A stretch of DNA of 64,000 nt, taken from JAZKHE01 sp040385525. Its GTDB lineage: Bacteria > Bacteroidota > Bacteroidia > UBA4408. The DNA lies in the NCBI GenBank assembly GCA_040385525.1, contig JAZKHE010000009.1, forward strand, positions 242,306-306,305, written 5' to 3'. The position numbers were made by a program, and so were the translations under genes. The notes below the pieces were generated by a model, which was given only the letters and a program-made list of their open reading frames with translations, made no database searches and was not told where the DNA came from. This document shows, piece after piece, positions 7,441-16,500 of this stretch. How positions within the stretch are numbered: position 1 is the stretch's first letter; each line of letters begins with the position of its first letter.

Positions 7441-7515
7441 CTTACATCTTTTTTTGTGGCAAGGGGCCTCTTTTATCCTGCCGATTTATATTATTTGTTT
7501 GTTGAGGTTTAAATT

Positions 7516-7546
7516 TAAAAAAAAAGGCAACCTATTCGATTGCCTT
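7516..7546 (-). terminator. Terminator after rpsO
   Basis: AAGGCAA and TTGCCTT (7524-7546) form a stem followed on the minus strand by nine T. It lies about 20 bp past the rpsO stop and separates rpsO from pnp, although read-through is possible. Confidence 0.8.
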
Positions 7547-7562
7547 CTAAATGTTGAGAAAA

Positions 7563-7832
7563 TTACTTTCTCAAATCAAGTTCTTTAATAATTGCTCTGT
7601 AACGAGCTATATCGTTATTTTTTAAGTAGTCTAGTAAAGCTCTTCTTTTACCAACTAAAGCTAATAACGATTTTTGAGTACTAAAATCTTTTTTGTTTGT
7701 TTTTAAGTGACCAGTTAAATGGCTAATTCTGTGAGAGAATAAAGCAATTTGTCCTTCGGTAGACCCTGTGTTTGTTGCAGTTTTACCGTGTTTTGCAAAA
7801 ATATCTTTTTTAATTTCTGAAGTTAAATACAT
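7563..7832 (-). CDS. rpsO: 30S ribosomal protein S15
   Basis: 89 residues, the normal S15 length. The core motif GSTEGQIALFSHRISHLTGH and the closing LLALVGKRRALLDYLKNND are diagnostic. S15 binds 16S rRNA in the central domain and nucleates platform assembly. It has its own TAnnTTTG promoter (7876-7905) and terminator (7516-7546) and lies directly upstream of pnp, the usual bacterial order. Confidence 0.98.
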   Translation of the reverse strand: MYLTSEIKKDIFAKHGKTATNTGSTEGQIALFSHRISHLTGHLKTNKKDFSTQKSLLALVGKRRALLDYLKNNDIARYRAIIKELDLRK

Positions 7833-7875
7833 CTTATTCAGTTTGTTTATTTTGTTATTTTCTTTTAAGAGTGTG

Positions 7876-7905
7876 CAAAGTTAAATCTTTTTATTAAAAA
7901 ACAAA
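7876..7905 (-). promoter_or_regulatory. Bacteroidota-type promoter of rpsO
   Basis: On the minus strand TTTG (7902-7905), an 18-bp spacer and TAACTTTG (7876-7883) match the phylum's -33 TTTG and -7 TAnnTTTG consensus. It sits in the gap between accD and rpsO, about 44 bp before the start codon. Confidence 0.7.
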
Positions 7906-7906
7906 A

Positions 7907-8752
7907 CTAATTTTTAAGTAATGTTATAATTTGAGCAATTTTGGCTTTTAAGTCCTTGCGATTTACGATAAAATCTAAAAATCCGTGCTCTAAAACAAAC
8001 TCCGAAGTTTGAAAACCTTTAGGCAAATCTTTACCAATTGTTTCTTTTACCACGCGCGGACCAGCAAAACCAATTAAAGCGCCTGGCTCTGCAATGTTAA
8101 AATCGCCAAGCATAGCGTATGATGCCGTTACACCACCCGTTGTTGGGTCGGTTAATAAAGAGATGTACGGAATTTTTGCTTCGGCTAGCAACGATAATTT
8201 AACGGATGTTTTTGCCATTTGCATTAGCGAAAACGCAGCTTCCATCATACGTGCACCGCCCGATTTTGAAATAATTAATAAAGGAGTTTTAGTTTTTAAC
8301 GATTCGTCAATAGCTCTGGCAATTTTTTCGCCAACTACCGAGCCCATAGAACCACCAATAAAGTTAAAATCCATACAAGCAATAACTAAATCGTTGCCAT
8401 TTACTTTACCTTTTGCTGTACGAATGGCATCTTTTAGTTCCGTTTTTTTAATGCTGTCTCTAATTCTATCGGTATATTTTTTTGTATCGGTAAAGTTTAA
8501 TGGGTCGCCCGAAATAAGGTTTGCGTTTAATTCTACAAACTCATTGTTATCAAAAATTAACTCAAAATACTCTTTAGAACCAATTTTTTGATGATGATCG
8601 CATTGCGAACATACAAATAGATTAGATTCGTGTTCTTGAGATGTAGCGATGTGTTTGCACGACGGACACTTGTACCATAAACCTTCAGGAGTTTCTTTTT
8701 TCTCTTTGGTTGATGTGGTAATACCTTCTTTTATTCTTTTAAACCAGCTCAT
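7907..8752 (-). CDS. accD: Acetyl-CoA carboxylase carboxyltransferase subunit beta
   Basis: AccD forms, with AccA, the carboxyltransferase that moves CO2 from biotin to acetyl-CoA and makes malonyl-CoA for fatty acid synthesis. 281 residues, as expected. The N-terminal zinc ribbon has Cys29, Cys32, Cys48 and Cys51. The crotonase-like domain carries GGSMGSVVGEKIARAI, SGGARMMEAAFSLMQMAKT and DPTTGGVTASYAMLGD, then EPGALIGFAGPRVV. No accA is in the window, so the subunits are encoded apart. A spacer of about 100 bp holding an inverted repeat separates it from the aldolase gene. Confidence 0.98.
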   Translation of the reverse strand: MSWFKRIKEGITTSTKEKKETPEGLWYKCPSCKHIATSQEHESNLFVCSQCDHHQKIGSKEYFELIFDNNEFVELNANLISGDPLNFTDTKKYTDRIRDSIKKTELKDAIRTAKGKVNGNDLVIACMDFNFIGGSMGSVVGEKIARAIDESLKTKTPLLIISKSGGARMMEAAFSLMQMAKTSVKLSLLAEAKIPYISLLTDPTTGGVTASYAMLGDFNIAEPGALIGFAGPRVVKETIGKDLPKGFQTSEFVLEHGFLDFIVNRKDLKAKIAQIITLLKN

Positions 8753-8766
8753 TGTTATAGTATTAA

Positions 8767-8855
8767 GTAGATAGTATAAAGTATCAAGACTAAGTACGAA
8801 AATAAGCGTTCTGCCATTTTTGTACTATGTACTCAATACTTTGTACTTTATTTAC
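8767..8855. repeat. Imperfect inverted repeat between accD and the aldolase gene
   Basis: The left arm (8767-8797) and right arm (8822-8855) are complementary over about 25 positions, around GTACTTAGTCTTGATACTTT against GTACTATGTACTCAATACTT. The right arm also has internal GTACT/AGTAC and TACTTTGTACTTT reiterations. It reaches the aldolase stop codon. It could form a long hairpin in the transcript or be a decayed mobile palindrome. Confidence 0.55.
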
Positions 8856-9910
8856 GCTATTGTAATTTGTTTTTCTAAATACACGTCTTGCACTGCGTTT
8901 AGCAATTCAATACCTTCTTTTACCGGTTTTTGAAAAGCTTTACGTCCTAATATTAAACCTTGTCCGCCTGCTCTTTTGTTAATAACAGCAGTTGTAATAG
9001 CTTCTCCCAAATCTGAAGCACCTTTAGATTCGCCACCAGAGTTAATTAAACCAATACGCCCCATGTAGCAGTTTGCTAATTGGTAACGTGTTAAATCAAT
9101 AGGGTTATCGGTAGTTAAATCAGAATATACTTTTGGGTGTGTTTTACCATGACCAGTAGCTAAATAACCGCCATTGTTGGTTGGTAATTTTTGTTTAATA
9201 ATATCTGCTTGAATAGTTACACCTAAATGGTTTGCTTGCCCAGATAAATCGGCTGAAGTATGATAATCTACACCATCTTTTTTAAAGGCATTGTTACGCG
9301 TGTAACACCATAAAATAGTTGCCATACCTAATTGGTGTGCTCTTTCAAAAGCTTCGGCAACTTCCATTATTTGACGGCTCGATTCTTCAGATCCGAAATA
9401 TATAGTTGCTCCAACTGCTGTTGCGCCCATATTCCAAGCATCATCAACAGAACCAAACATTTTTTGATCGTATTTATTAGGGTAACTTAAAAACTCGTTG
9501 TGGTTTATTTTAACAATAAACGGAATTTTGTGTGCGTACTTTCTGGCAACTGAAGCTAAAACGCCATAAGTAGAAGCAACGCCGTTGCAACCACTTTCTA
9601 CAGCTAATTTTACAATGTTTTCGGGATCAAAATAAATAGGATTAGGAGCAAACGATGCACCCGCAGAATGCTCAATACCTTGATCAACAGGTAAAATAGA
9701 TAAATAGCCAGTGCCAGCCAAACGACCATTATTGTACAAAGCATTTAAGCTTTTTAAAACTTGTGGCGTTCTGTTGCTGTTTATAAAGGCTCTATCAACA
9801 AAATCAGCTCCTGGTAAGTGAATGCTATCTTTTTTAATAGCGTTACAAGTGTGATTTAACAATAGATTTGCATCATTGCCTAAAAGCTCAACTATTTTAT
9901 TGTAGTCCAT
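8852..9910 (-). CDS. fbaB: Class I fructose-bisphosphate aldolase (DhnA/FbaB type)
   Basis: This Schiff-base aldolase splits fructose-1,6-bisphosphate into dihydroxyacetone phosphate and glyceraldehyde-3-phosphate. 352 residues. The DeoC/FbaB-family blocks ATILWCYTRNNAFKK, TIQADIIKQKLPTNNGGY, RYQLANCYMGRIGLINSGG and INKRAGGQGLILGRKAFQK are close to what I recall of E. coli FbaB; the catalytic Lys is expected within the second or an adjacent block. A TAGCTTTG element about 45 bp upstream may be its -7 box, although I see no matching -33. GAPDH (24526) and pckA (16501), also in this window, act in the same pathway. Confidence 0.93.
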   Translation of the reverse strand: MDYNKIVELLGNDANLLLNHTCNAIKKDSIHLPGADFVDRAFINSNRTPQVLKSLNALYNNGRLAGTGYLSILPVDQGIEHSAGASFAPNPIYFDPENIVKLAVESGCNGVASTYGVLASVARKYAHKIPFIVKINHNEFLSYPNKYDQKMFGSVDDAWNMGATAVGATIYFGSEESSRQIMEVAEAFERAHQLGMATILWCYTRNNAFKKDGVDYHTSADLSGQANHLGVTIQADIIKQKLPTNNGGYLATGHGKTHPKVYSDLTTDNPIDLTRYQLANCYMGRIGLINSGGESKGASDLGEAITTAVINKRAGGQGLILGRKAFQKPVKEGIELLNAVQDVYLEKQITIA

Positions 9911-10130
9911 AAATTAATTATTTAGAAAAATTTGGAGTACAAAGCTAAAAAAAAAAATTATACAGCTTATTTATTATGTGTTAATCTGTGTTTGTTTATG
10001 CATTTGTTTGTAAAATGGGTAAAAAAACGACTTTTTTTACATAATAATTAGCTTTTATTGAAAATAGTTATACTTTTGAGATACAAAATCTTCGCTCTAA
10101 GCATGGTGAAGAAGAAACTTAAAAAGCAAA

Positions 10131-10718
10131 ATGAAGAGAATAAATTTAGTAGTAGGTTTTGCTTCGATTATAATTTTGTTAACTAGTTGCGAAAAATTTC
10201 CAGAAAACCCAGCCTTGGGTTTTGTTAATGCTGAAAAGCAAATAACAGATTATTGGATATTTACAGAGTTTTATGTTGATGATGTTGATTCTATGGAGTA
10301 TTTTAGAAAACAAACTAAAAGTGACGAGTATTACATGATGATTGAAGATAGGTCTAGATGGGCAAATGAGAGAATACATCAAAGATTTTCATTCGCTTTT
10401 TATTCAAATATAAGTTGGGCATATGAGTCTAACGATGTATACCCATCTCTTAAAGCGGATTGGAAATTGGAAAAAGACAATAAACTCAAATTATATTTTA
10501 TCAGTTGTTCATCATTACGAGAAACATATTACAAGCAAGATTCTTGTTTTTATAGAGAACAGCAATACCCTTTTGAATTCACTAGGAAATTTATATCTAA
10601 CTCAAATTCTGAGTATAGGGTATTAGTTTTAAGTATTGATAAACTTTACAAAAATGATTTGTGGTTAAGTTTTGATGCGAGAAATAAAAAATATGTAATG
10701 AAATTTAAAAGAAAATGA
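10131..10718 (+). CDS. Hypothetical lipoprotein
   Basis: 195 residues. The N-terminus MKRINLVVGFASIIILLTSC is a clear lipoprotein signal with the lipidated Cys at position 20. The following EKFPENPALGF is typical of small Bacteroidota lipoproteins. The mature part is rich in aromatic and charged residues with alternating strands (for example EYRVLVLSIDKLYKNDLWLS), which suggests a beta fold. Two Cys (ISCSSLRETYYKQDSC) could form a disulphide. No family recognised. It stands alone between divergent and convergent neighbours; its function is unknown. Confidence 0.75.
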   Translation: MKRINLVVGFASIIILLTSCEKFPENPALGFVNAEKQITDYWIFTEFYVDDVDSMEYFRKQTKSDEYYMMIEDRSRWANERIHQRFSFAFYSNISWAYESNDVYPSLKADWKLEKDNKLKLYFISCSSLRETYYKQDSCFYREQQYPFEFTRKFISNSNSEYRVLVLSIDKLYKNDLWLSFDARNKKYVMKFKRK

Positions 10719-10885
10719 ATAATTTATTTCAATTATAAAACCTTCTTAAATTGTTGTGGAATATCTTTTTAGTAGACTATGTCTAGATGTTTCATTGGTT
10801 TTTTTTACAAAAAAAAATATTAGTACAATGAAATTCGTCTTTGTTATTTAACTATTAAAACTAATTTCTATTATTTTATTAATCC

Positions 10886-13288
10886 CTAAAAAGGATAACC
10901 AATACCAATTTGACCTCTTAATTCTTGGCTAAGATTTTTTACAGAGCGAGTAAGCGCCCAACGGTTTGTTTGACTAATACTTGGGTCGTAAACGGGTATA
11001 GCTAAATCGAGTCTGAAAATAAAAAATGAAAAATCGTATCTAAATCCAAAACCAGCTCCAGCAGCAATTTCTTTGTAAAAATCTTCGGGCTCAAATTCTC
11101 CACCAATTCTCAAATCATTTGGGTTTAATAACCAAATATTACCGGCATCAATAAATGTAGCGCCATGCAACGATTTGTATATTTTGTAGCGATATTCTAA
11201 ATTAAATTGAAGTTTAATATCACCAATTTGGTCAAATTTAGTTACTGAAGATTTAGGGAATGCACCAGGACCCAAAGTACGTGCACGCCACGCTCTAATA
11301 TCGTTGGCTCCACCACCAAAAAAACTTTTTGTAAATGGTAAATATTTTGAATTTCCATAAGCGTAACCTACTCCCATTGTTGTTCTAAAAACAAGTTTTC
11401 TAAATCCTTTTAGCGGTTTGTAAATTCTATAATCGAAATCAACTTTTGCAAACTGAGCAAAGGGTTGTTTTAAAAAACTTAATTTTTCGTTATTAAATAA
11501 ATAATAGCTATCGCTACCATCGCTATTAGCTTCTTTTTCGAGTTTAAAAACATTTTTACTTAGTAAATAAAGCATACCACCCGCTTGCTCCAGGTTTAAT
11601 CTAAAATACTGGTAAATTGTTTTTTTCTTTTTAATATCTTGGTTGTTGTATATGTAGCTGTACTTAAACGAGTTTATCATTAAGTCTTTATAACTCTGCT
11701 GAACCAATTGATCTTCAATAACACTGTCTACATAATATCTAAACGATTCAGACATGTTTACTTTTACAAAGTTCAAGTCCATTGGATAAATAAGATGTTG
11801 TTTTGTAGTAGTTTCTTTCCAAGAATAACCATAAGAAAAATTAGCAATTGTTCTATAATAATCGGGTCTGGCTTGGTAGTTGTAACCCATAGTTAGTATG
11901 GTTTTTGGGTCGGCACGCTTTGCAAATTTTGTGTAAGGTAATAATGCAAATCGCGGAATACTTAACGATAATTCTGGACCAAATTCTAACGTATTAAATG
12001 GTAAATAATCATAAATTCTTTGATTAGTTGAGGTGTCGGATTCAACCACAATTTGCTGCGCTTCTAAACCAGCTTTTACTTTAAAATCTAAAATTTCGGC
12101 ACCTTTAAAAACGTTTCTATTTTGGTAATTAAAACTACCCGAAATACCTAAGTTACCAGAGCTGTTAGTGCCTTCGGTACTTAGAGATATTGATTGTTTT
12201 GGGTTTGGTGTTAATTTTACAAAAGCGTTTAATAAATTTTTAGAATCGGATGAAACATCTTCAAAATAAATAGTTGTTTGCTTAAAGTTTTTTAAGAGAT
12301 TAATTCGTTTGTAAGTTTCATCAACATAACGTTGCGTAAAAAAGTCGTCTTTTTGTATAAAAATGGGGCGGCTTAAAGTTTTAGGTTTAAAGCGCATGCT
12401 ACCATTAAAAACAAAAATATTGTTGTTGTAAAGTAGCGTATCTAAATAATTAATATTTTTTTGTTTTGAATTGTAATACGGATAAACAAAAACGTTGTTT
12501 ATTGTATATCTGTTGTGTTCAGTAAGGCTGTCTTTATTAGCAGCATAAGGCGCGCTAAGCGATAAATAAATATTCATTTGTAGCGTACCTAAAGTGCTGT
12601 CAACACGATAGGTTAAATAATCTTTTACAAAAAAATAATAACCTACATTTCGTAAGTAATTATTAATTCTAATGCGTTCTTCTTCAAGTTTATCTTCGTC
12701 GTAATTTTTGCCTTTTTTAATTAGGCAATTAAGGCTGTCTTGTTTAATAAAATAGCTAACTTCATTATCGGGCATCGAATAAATAAAATCCTTTATTGTG
12801 TAAGGATTTCCTGCATTTATATTGTAAATAATTTTGCCTTTTTTGTTTTTCTTTAATTCGTATTCTAATTGAACTTGCGAATTAAAATAACCTTTTTTAT
12901 AAAGATATAGTTGCATTTGTTTTGCGCTTTTTTCGCTCAACAAACTATCAATAATAACAGGTGGTTCGCCAATAGTATTTTTAAACCAATTTTTCCATTT
13001 ACGTTCTTTGCCAACTGAGCCAGTATTATAGGCGCGTAAATTAAAACGAATAATACCAAAAAATGTACGATTGGGTTTTTGTTTTATAATGGTTTGCAAC
13101 TCCGCTTTATCAATTTGAGTTGTGTTTATTTTAATTTTATTCTGCGTAAGTAAATATTTGTTTTCGGGAACGTTACGCGTAATTTTACACGAGCTAAGCA
13201 CAAAAGTTAGTGCTACAATTAGTAGCGAATAACGTTGAGGTTTAAAAATGTTGCTTAGCTTTGTGTGCATGTTTTGCAAATTTAACAT
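10886..13288 (-). CDS. tamL: TamL-type BamA/TamA family outer membrane lipoprotein
   Basis: 800 residues of an Omp85-superfamily protein. A lipobox (FVLSSC, Cys34, or Cys28 if the Met at residue 7 is the true start) makes it a lipoprotein, the hallmark of TamL, the Bacteroidota variant of TamA. POTRA-like repeats span about 45-330 (for example YLYKKGYFNSQVQLEYELK and NYLRNVGYYFFVKDYLTYR), and a 16-strand barrel occupies about 400-800, with FTKSFFGGGANDIRAWRART (the conserved FxGGxxxxRGf-type loop) and a terminal Phe beta-signal (GQIGIGYPF). It probably helps insert proteins into the outer membrane. It is divergent from a SpoU methyltransferase gene with only 31 bp between starts. Confidence 0.9.
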   Translation of the reverse strand: MLNLQNMHTKLSNIFKPQRYSLLIVALTFVLSSCKITRNVPENKYLLTQNKIKINTTQIDKAELQTIIKQKPNRTFFGIIRFNLRAYNTGSVGKERKWKNWFKNTIGEPPVIIDSLLSEKSAKQMQLYLYKKGYFNSQVQLEYELKKNKKGKIIYNINAGNPYTIKDFIYSMPDNEVSYFIKQDSLNCLIKKGKNYDEDKLEEERIRINNYLRNVGYYFFVKDYLTYRVDSTLGTLQMNIYLSLSAPYAANKDSLTEHNRYTINNVFVYPYYNSKQKNINYLDTLLYNNNIFVFNGSMRFKPKTLSRPIFIQKDDFFTQRYVDETYKRINLLKNFKQTTIYFEDVSSDSKNLLNAFVKLTPNPKQSISLSTEGTNSSGNLGISGSFNYQNRNVFKGAEILDFKVKAGLEAQQIVVESDTSTNQRIYDYLPFNTLEFGPELSLSIPRFALLPYTKFAKRADPKTILTMGYNYQARPDYYRTIANFSYGYSWKETTTKQHLIYPMDLNFVKVNMSESFRYYVDSVIEDQLVQQSYKDLMINSFKYSYIYNNQDIKKKKTIYQYFRLNLEQAGGMLYLLSKNVFKLEKEANSDGSDSYYLFNNEKLSFLKQPFAQFAKVDFDYRIYKPLKGFRKLVFRTTMGVGYAYGNSKYLPFTKSFFGGGANDIRAWRARTLGPGAFPKSSVTKFDQIGDIKLQFNLEYRYKIYKSLHGATFIDAGNIWLLNPNDLRIGGEFEPEDFYKEIAAGAGFGFRYDFSFFIFRLDLAIPVYDPSISQTNRWALTRSVKNLSQELRGQIGIGYPF

Positions 13289-13319
13289 TAAATTCGATTT
13301 GATATTTTAATCAATAAAA

Positions 13320-14081
13320 ATGCCAGTTTCAAAAAATCAAATAAAACTATACAACTCGCTTCAGCAAAAAAAGTACCGAAATGAAACCGGCTTGTTTTTA
13401 GCCGAAGGAACTAAAATTGTTTTAGAGCTTATACAGTCTGATTTTGAGGTGCAACATGTGTATTGCACAGCCGATTGGCAGACGGAAAACCCTTTAAATT
13501 ACAACAATATTGAAGTTGTATCTTTTGAAGAAATAAAAAAAATTAGCGCATTAACCAATCCACAGCCGGTTTTAGCCATTGTGAAACAAAAAGAAACTAA
13601 GCATTTTAGCATCAGTAATTTAAAAAATAAGCTTACACTTTTTTTAGATGATGTTCGCGACCCAGGTAATTTGGGCACTATTTTAAGAATTGCCGATTGG
13701 TATGGAATAGAAAATATAGTTTGTTCGGCTAATTCGGTTGATTTATACAACCCAAAAGTTATACAAGCAACAATGGGTTCGTTTTTGCGTGTTAATTGCT
13801 TTTACAGCGATTTAAAAACCATTATAGAAGAAGCAAAGCAAAATAAAATCCCTGTTTATGCCTCTTTGTTAGAAGGAAAAAATATCTATCAAGAAAAATT
13901 ACCTACTGAAGCTATTTTAGTAATGGGCAACGAAGCTAACGGAATTTCTAAAGAAATTGTTGATTTGTGCACTAACTACATTACTATACCTTCATTTTCA
14001 AAATCAGAAACTGGCGCAGAATCGCTAAATGTATCTATTGCAACTGCTATTTTAATTTCGGAATTTAAACGATTTAGTTAA
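13320..14081 (+). CDS. SpoU/TrmH-family RNA 2'-O-methyltransferase
   Basis: 253 residues. The SPOUT catalytic domain (about 105-250) has all three family motifs: DDVRDPGNLGTILRIADWYG, then VMGNEANGIS, then SETGAESLNVSIATAILIS. The N-terminal part (NSLQQKKYRNETGLFLAEG, a substrate-binding SpoU_sub_bind-like unit) fits the RlmB/TsnR group, which methylates ribose 2'-O in rRNA or tRNA with S-adenosylmethionine. The exact target nucleotide cannot be told. It starts divergently from tamL and its stop overlaps the convergent saccharopine dehydrogenase gene by 8 bp. Confidence 0.93.
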   Translation: MPVSKNQIKLYNSLQQKKYRNETGLFLAEGTKIVLELIQSDFEVQHVYCTADWQTENPLNYNNIEVVSFEEIKKISALTNPQPVLAIVKQKETKHFSISNLKNKLTLFLDDVRDPGNLGTILRIADWYGIENIVCSANSVDLYNPKVIQATMGSFLRVNCFYSDLKTIIEEAKQNKIPVYASLLEGKNIYQEKLPTEAILVMGNEANGISKEIVDLCTNYITIPSFSKSETGAESLNVSIATAILISEFKRFS

Positions 14082-15402
14082 TTATTTTTTCGTGAAATAT
14101 TACATCAAACGTTTCTAGCTCTTGCAAAATAGGCTCGTAAATTGCTTTAATTACTGGTATTTGCACACCTCTAACTTTTATTTTGTCTGTTAAAATTAAT
14201 TTAACAGCTATTGCTAAAGGCAAACCTACCGTTTTGGCCATTGCAGTATACACATCGTCTTCACCTTTTACTATTAACGATGAAAATATTTGTTGTTTTT
14301 TGCCCGCTAATTCGTATTCAAATTGATGCTGCATCACAATCATATCTTTATCTTCTTTTTTAAGCAACCATTTTTTTTCGAGTAAATCTTGTAAAAGTTG
14401 AGCAGGAGTTCCTTTATCTAATTTTATTTTTTCGTTGTTAAATAATCCAAGCCATTCTAATTTAGATTCAATATCCGCATCCCACTCATCTTTCATAAAC
14501 TGTTTAAGTTTGTCTTTTGTAGGTTGGTTTCCGTTTTGTAAAAAAGAATTTATTAAATCGTTGTAAGTTAAATTATTTGTGTTTTCAATAACAAAAGTAT
14601 CATCGGTTAAACCTAATTTAACAAACACATTCCAAGCTTTGCAATAGTTGTGTTCTCTTAAAGTTCCGCGTAAAATGGTTGGAATATTTTCTAAACCATA
14701 GGGCTGTCTGTAGCTTAATGAATCACGGTTGGCGTAGGCATCAAATTTACCTAAACCATCTACTTCAACACTATTGGTTTGTGTATATAATCGGTTGTAC
14801 GGAATAAATTTTAATTGATTATTTTCAAAAAACTGCGCAGTGCTTTGTCCTGCTAAAATTACATTTCGCGGGTTCCACGAAAATTTATAGCCCCACGGAT
14901 TATCATTGCTTTCTGGTGCAACCAAGCCACCGCAGTAAGATTTAAACGAAGTTATATTCGCACCTTTTTCTTTTAATTCATCAATTAGTTTCATGGCACT
15001 CATGTGATCGATACCTGGATCTAAACCGATTTCGTTTAAAAAAAGTAAGTTTTTTTTAGTAGCTTCTTCGTGCAAAGCTTCCATTTCTTTACTAACGTAA
15101 GATGCAGTTGCTAAATGTTTTCCTAAACGTAAACAATCGTGCGCCACATCCATGTGCATAAATGCTGGCAACATAGATATAACTATCTGTGCATTGCTTA
15201 TTAATTTTTCTCTTTGAGTTGCATCGTTAATGTTAAACTCAACAGCTTCTGCATGCGTAGAATTGCCAATTTTATTTTTTGCGTTTGCTAACGAAATATC
15301 AGCTACAGTAATTTTCCAGTTAAAAGTAGGAGCGTTGTTTAATAAGTATTTAATTAAAAAAGAAGACGATCTTCCGGCACCAATAATGAGTATGTTTTGC
15401 AT
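14074..15402 (-). CDS. Saccharopine dehydrogenase family protein
   Basis: 442 residues. The N-terminal Rossmann fold has GAGRSSSFLIKYLL at residues 7-20, and the saccharopine dehydrogenase C-terminal region carries GLDPGIDHMSAMKLIDEL, SYCGGLVAPESNDNPWGYKF and SWNPRNVILAG. These match the lysine-forming or saccharopine reductase branch seen in Bacteroidota. The enzyme probably oxidises saccharopine to a glutamate or aminoadipate-semialdehyde product with NAD(P); the direction and cofactor are not provable here. It is convergent with the RNA methyltransferase gene (8-bp overlap), and no lysine pathway gene is adjacent. Confidence 0.88.
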   Translation of the reverse strand: MQNILIIGAGRSSSFLIKYLLNNAPTFNWKITVADISLANAKNKIGNSTHAEAVEFNINDATQREKLISNAQIVISMLPAFMHMDVAHDCLRLGKHLATASYVSKEMEALHEEATKKNLLFLNEIGLDPGIDHMSAMKLIDELKEKGANITSFKSYCGGLVAPESNDNPWGYKFSWNPRNVILAGQSTAQFFENNQLKFIPYNRLYTQTNSVEVDGLGKFDAYANRDSLSYRQPYGLENIPTILRGTLREHNYCKAWNVFVKLGLTDDTFVIENTNNLTYNDLINSFLQNGNQPTKDKLKQFMKDEWDADIESKLEWLGLFNNEKIKLDKGTPAQLLQDLLEKKWLLKKEDKDMIVMQHQFEYELAGKKQQIFSSLIVKGEDDVYTAMAKTVGLPLAIAVKLILTDKIKVRGVQIPVIKAIYEPILQELETFDVIFHEKIIN

Positions 15403-15493
15403 TGTTTTATTTCTTTAGCGCAAAAATAGCTATAAAATTGTATTTGCTAATTTTAAACTTAATTAAATAGCTTTGTAAAAACTTTATTTTATT

Positions 15494-15877
15494 ATGAATA
15501 AATATTTTGTTATCGCATCTATTACAGGCGCTATAGGCGTAATTTTGGGTGCATTAGGTGCACATGCTTTAAAAAATAAAATTTCTGCAGAACAATTACA
15601 GTCGTTTGAAACAGGTGTAAAATATCAACTATATCACGCAATTGTATTATTAATTTTAGCAATGTTGATTGATAAATATGCTTATAAATACCTTACTTGG
15701 GCTGCCAATTCAATTACAATTGGAATAGTTTTGTTTTCAGTTTCAATTTACTTTTTAAGTACTAAAACTTTATTGGGAGTAGAAAACCTTAAATTTTTAG
15801 GTCCAATTACACCAATAGGAGGATTGTTTTTAATTACTGGCTGGCTATTTATTGCTTTGGCTTTTGTAAAAAAGTAA
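15494..15877 (+). CDS. DUF423 (YgdD-like) small inner membrane protein
   Basis: 127 residues with four hydrophobic helices (about 4-26, 47-66, 71-92 and 97-123). The N-terminal block IGVILGALGAHALKNKIS, then FETGVKYQLYHAIVLL and the glycine-rich last helix (GPITPIGGLFLITGWLFIAL) are the DUF423 signature. The role is unknown; it is widespread, single-copy and often near unrelated housekeeping genes. It lies divergently from the saccharopine dehydrogenase-like gene with about 90 bp between starts. Confidence 0.9.
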   Translation: MNKYFVIASITGAIGVILGALGAHALKNKISAEQLQSFETGVKYQLYHAIVLLILAMLIDKYAYKYLTWAANSITIGIVLFSVSIYFLSTKTLLGVENLKFLGPITPIGGLFLITGWLFIALAFVKK

Positions 15878-16035
15878 TATTTTGCGTATTTCGGCACGAA
15901 TAATGATTGTAATTGTAGTAGATTTATCAAAAATGGCACACTTATTAACGCGTTAAAGTTTAAAACTTGTGTGTTTTAAATCAAATTTAAGCTAAACATA
16001 CAATACATTTACCCTGTTATTAATAAATTAATATC

Positions 16036-16437
16036 ATGAAAAAACTTTTTTATTATTCAACATTAATACTTTGTTTACTTAGTGTAAGTGCATTTTCGCA
16101 AAGTAGAAAAGATAAAAAGAAAGCTAAAGTTATAACCAAGTATTCATTGTCTTTTGTTAGCAAAGGCGAAGGTTATGATGCTGTTGCTAAACAAGAAGTT
16201 GGTAAATTTATTAAGGAATACGAGATTAAAAAAGATGTTATTTTACGTTATTTCGAAATTCCTTGGGGTAGAGAAGGCGAATTTGATTTGTGTTTTAATT
16301 TAGATAACATGTCTAAATCAATACGAAAAGATTTTGTTAATAAAATGAATAAATTTATAGAAAAATACCCTCTAGTGCAAGGTATAACTAACGAGCCGTG
16401 TCGAAGCAATCGCGAAGAAATTAACAAAGCTAAATAG
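16036..16437 (+). CDS. Hypothetical secreted protein
   Basis: 133 residues. A signal peptide (MKKLFYYSTLILCLLSVSAF, cleaved after SQ at about residue 22) is followed by a basic stretch (RKDKKKAKV) and a compact domain of alternating helices and strands (YDAVAKQEVGKFIKEYEI, ILRYFEIPWGREGEFDLCFN). Two Cys occur in the mature protein. I recognise no family. It ends 63 bp before pckA, but their different character makes an operon doubtful. Confidence 0.7.
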   Translation: MKKLFYYSTLILCLLSVSAFSQSRKDKKKAKVITKYSLSFVSKGEGYDAVAKQEVGKFIKEYEIKKDVILRYFEIPWGREGEFDLCFNLDNMSKSIRKDFVNKMNKFIEKYPLVQGITNEPCRSNREEINKAK

Positions 16438-16500
16438 TTAGCATTTTTTTTAGTACTTTCGTGGCAAATTAACGGAAGTTCTACTAAAAATCTTACTAAA

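Noticed and set aside
7456..7480. A PNPase autoregulation stem-loop or riboswitch in the pnp leader.
   Set aside because: GGCAAGG and CCTGCC can pair, but the stem is short and nothing else supports it beyond analogy with E. coli.
8094..8591. A 165-codon frame opposite accD.
   Set aside because: accD is certain; the antisense frame is codon-usage shadow.
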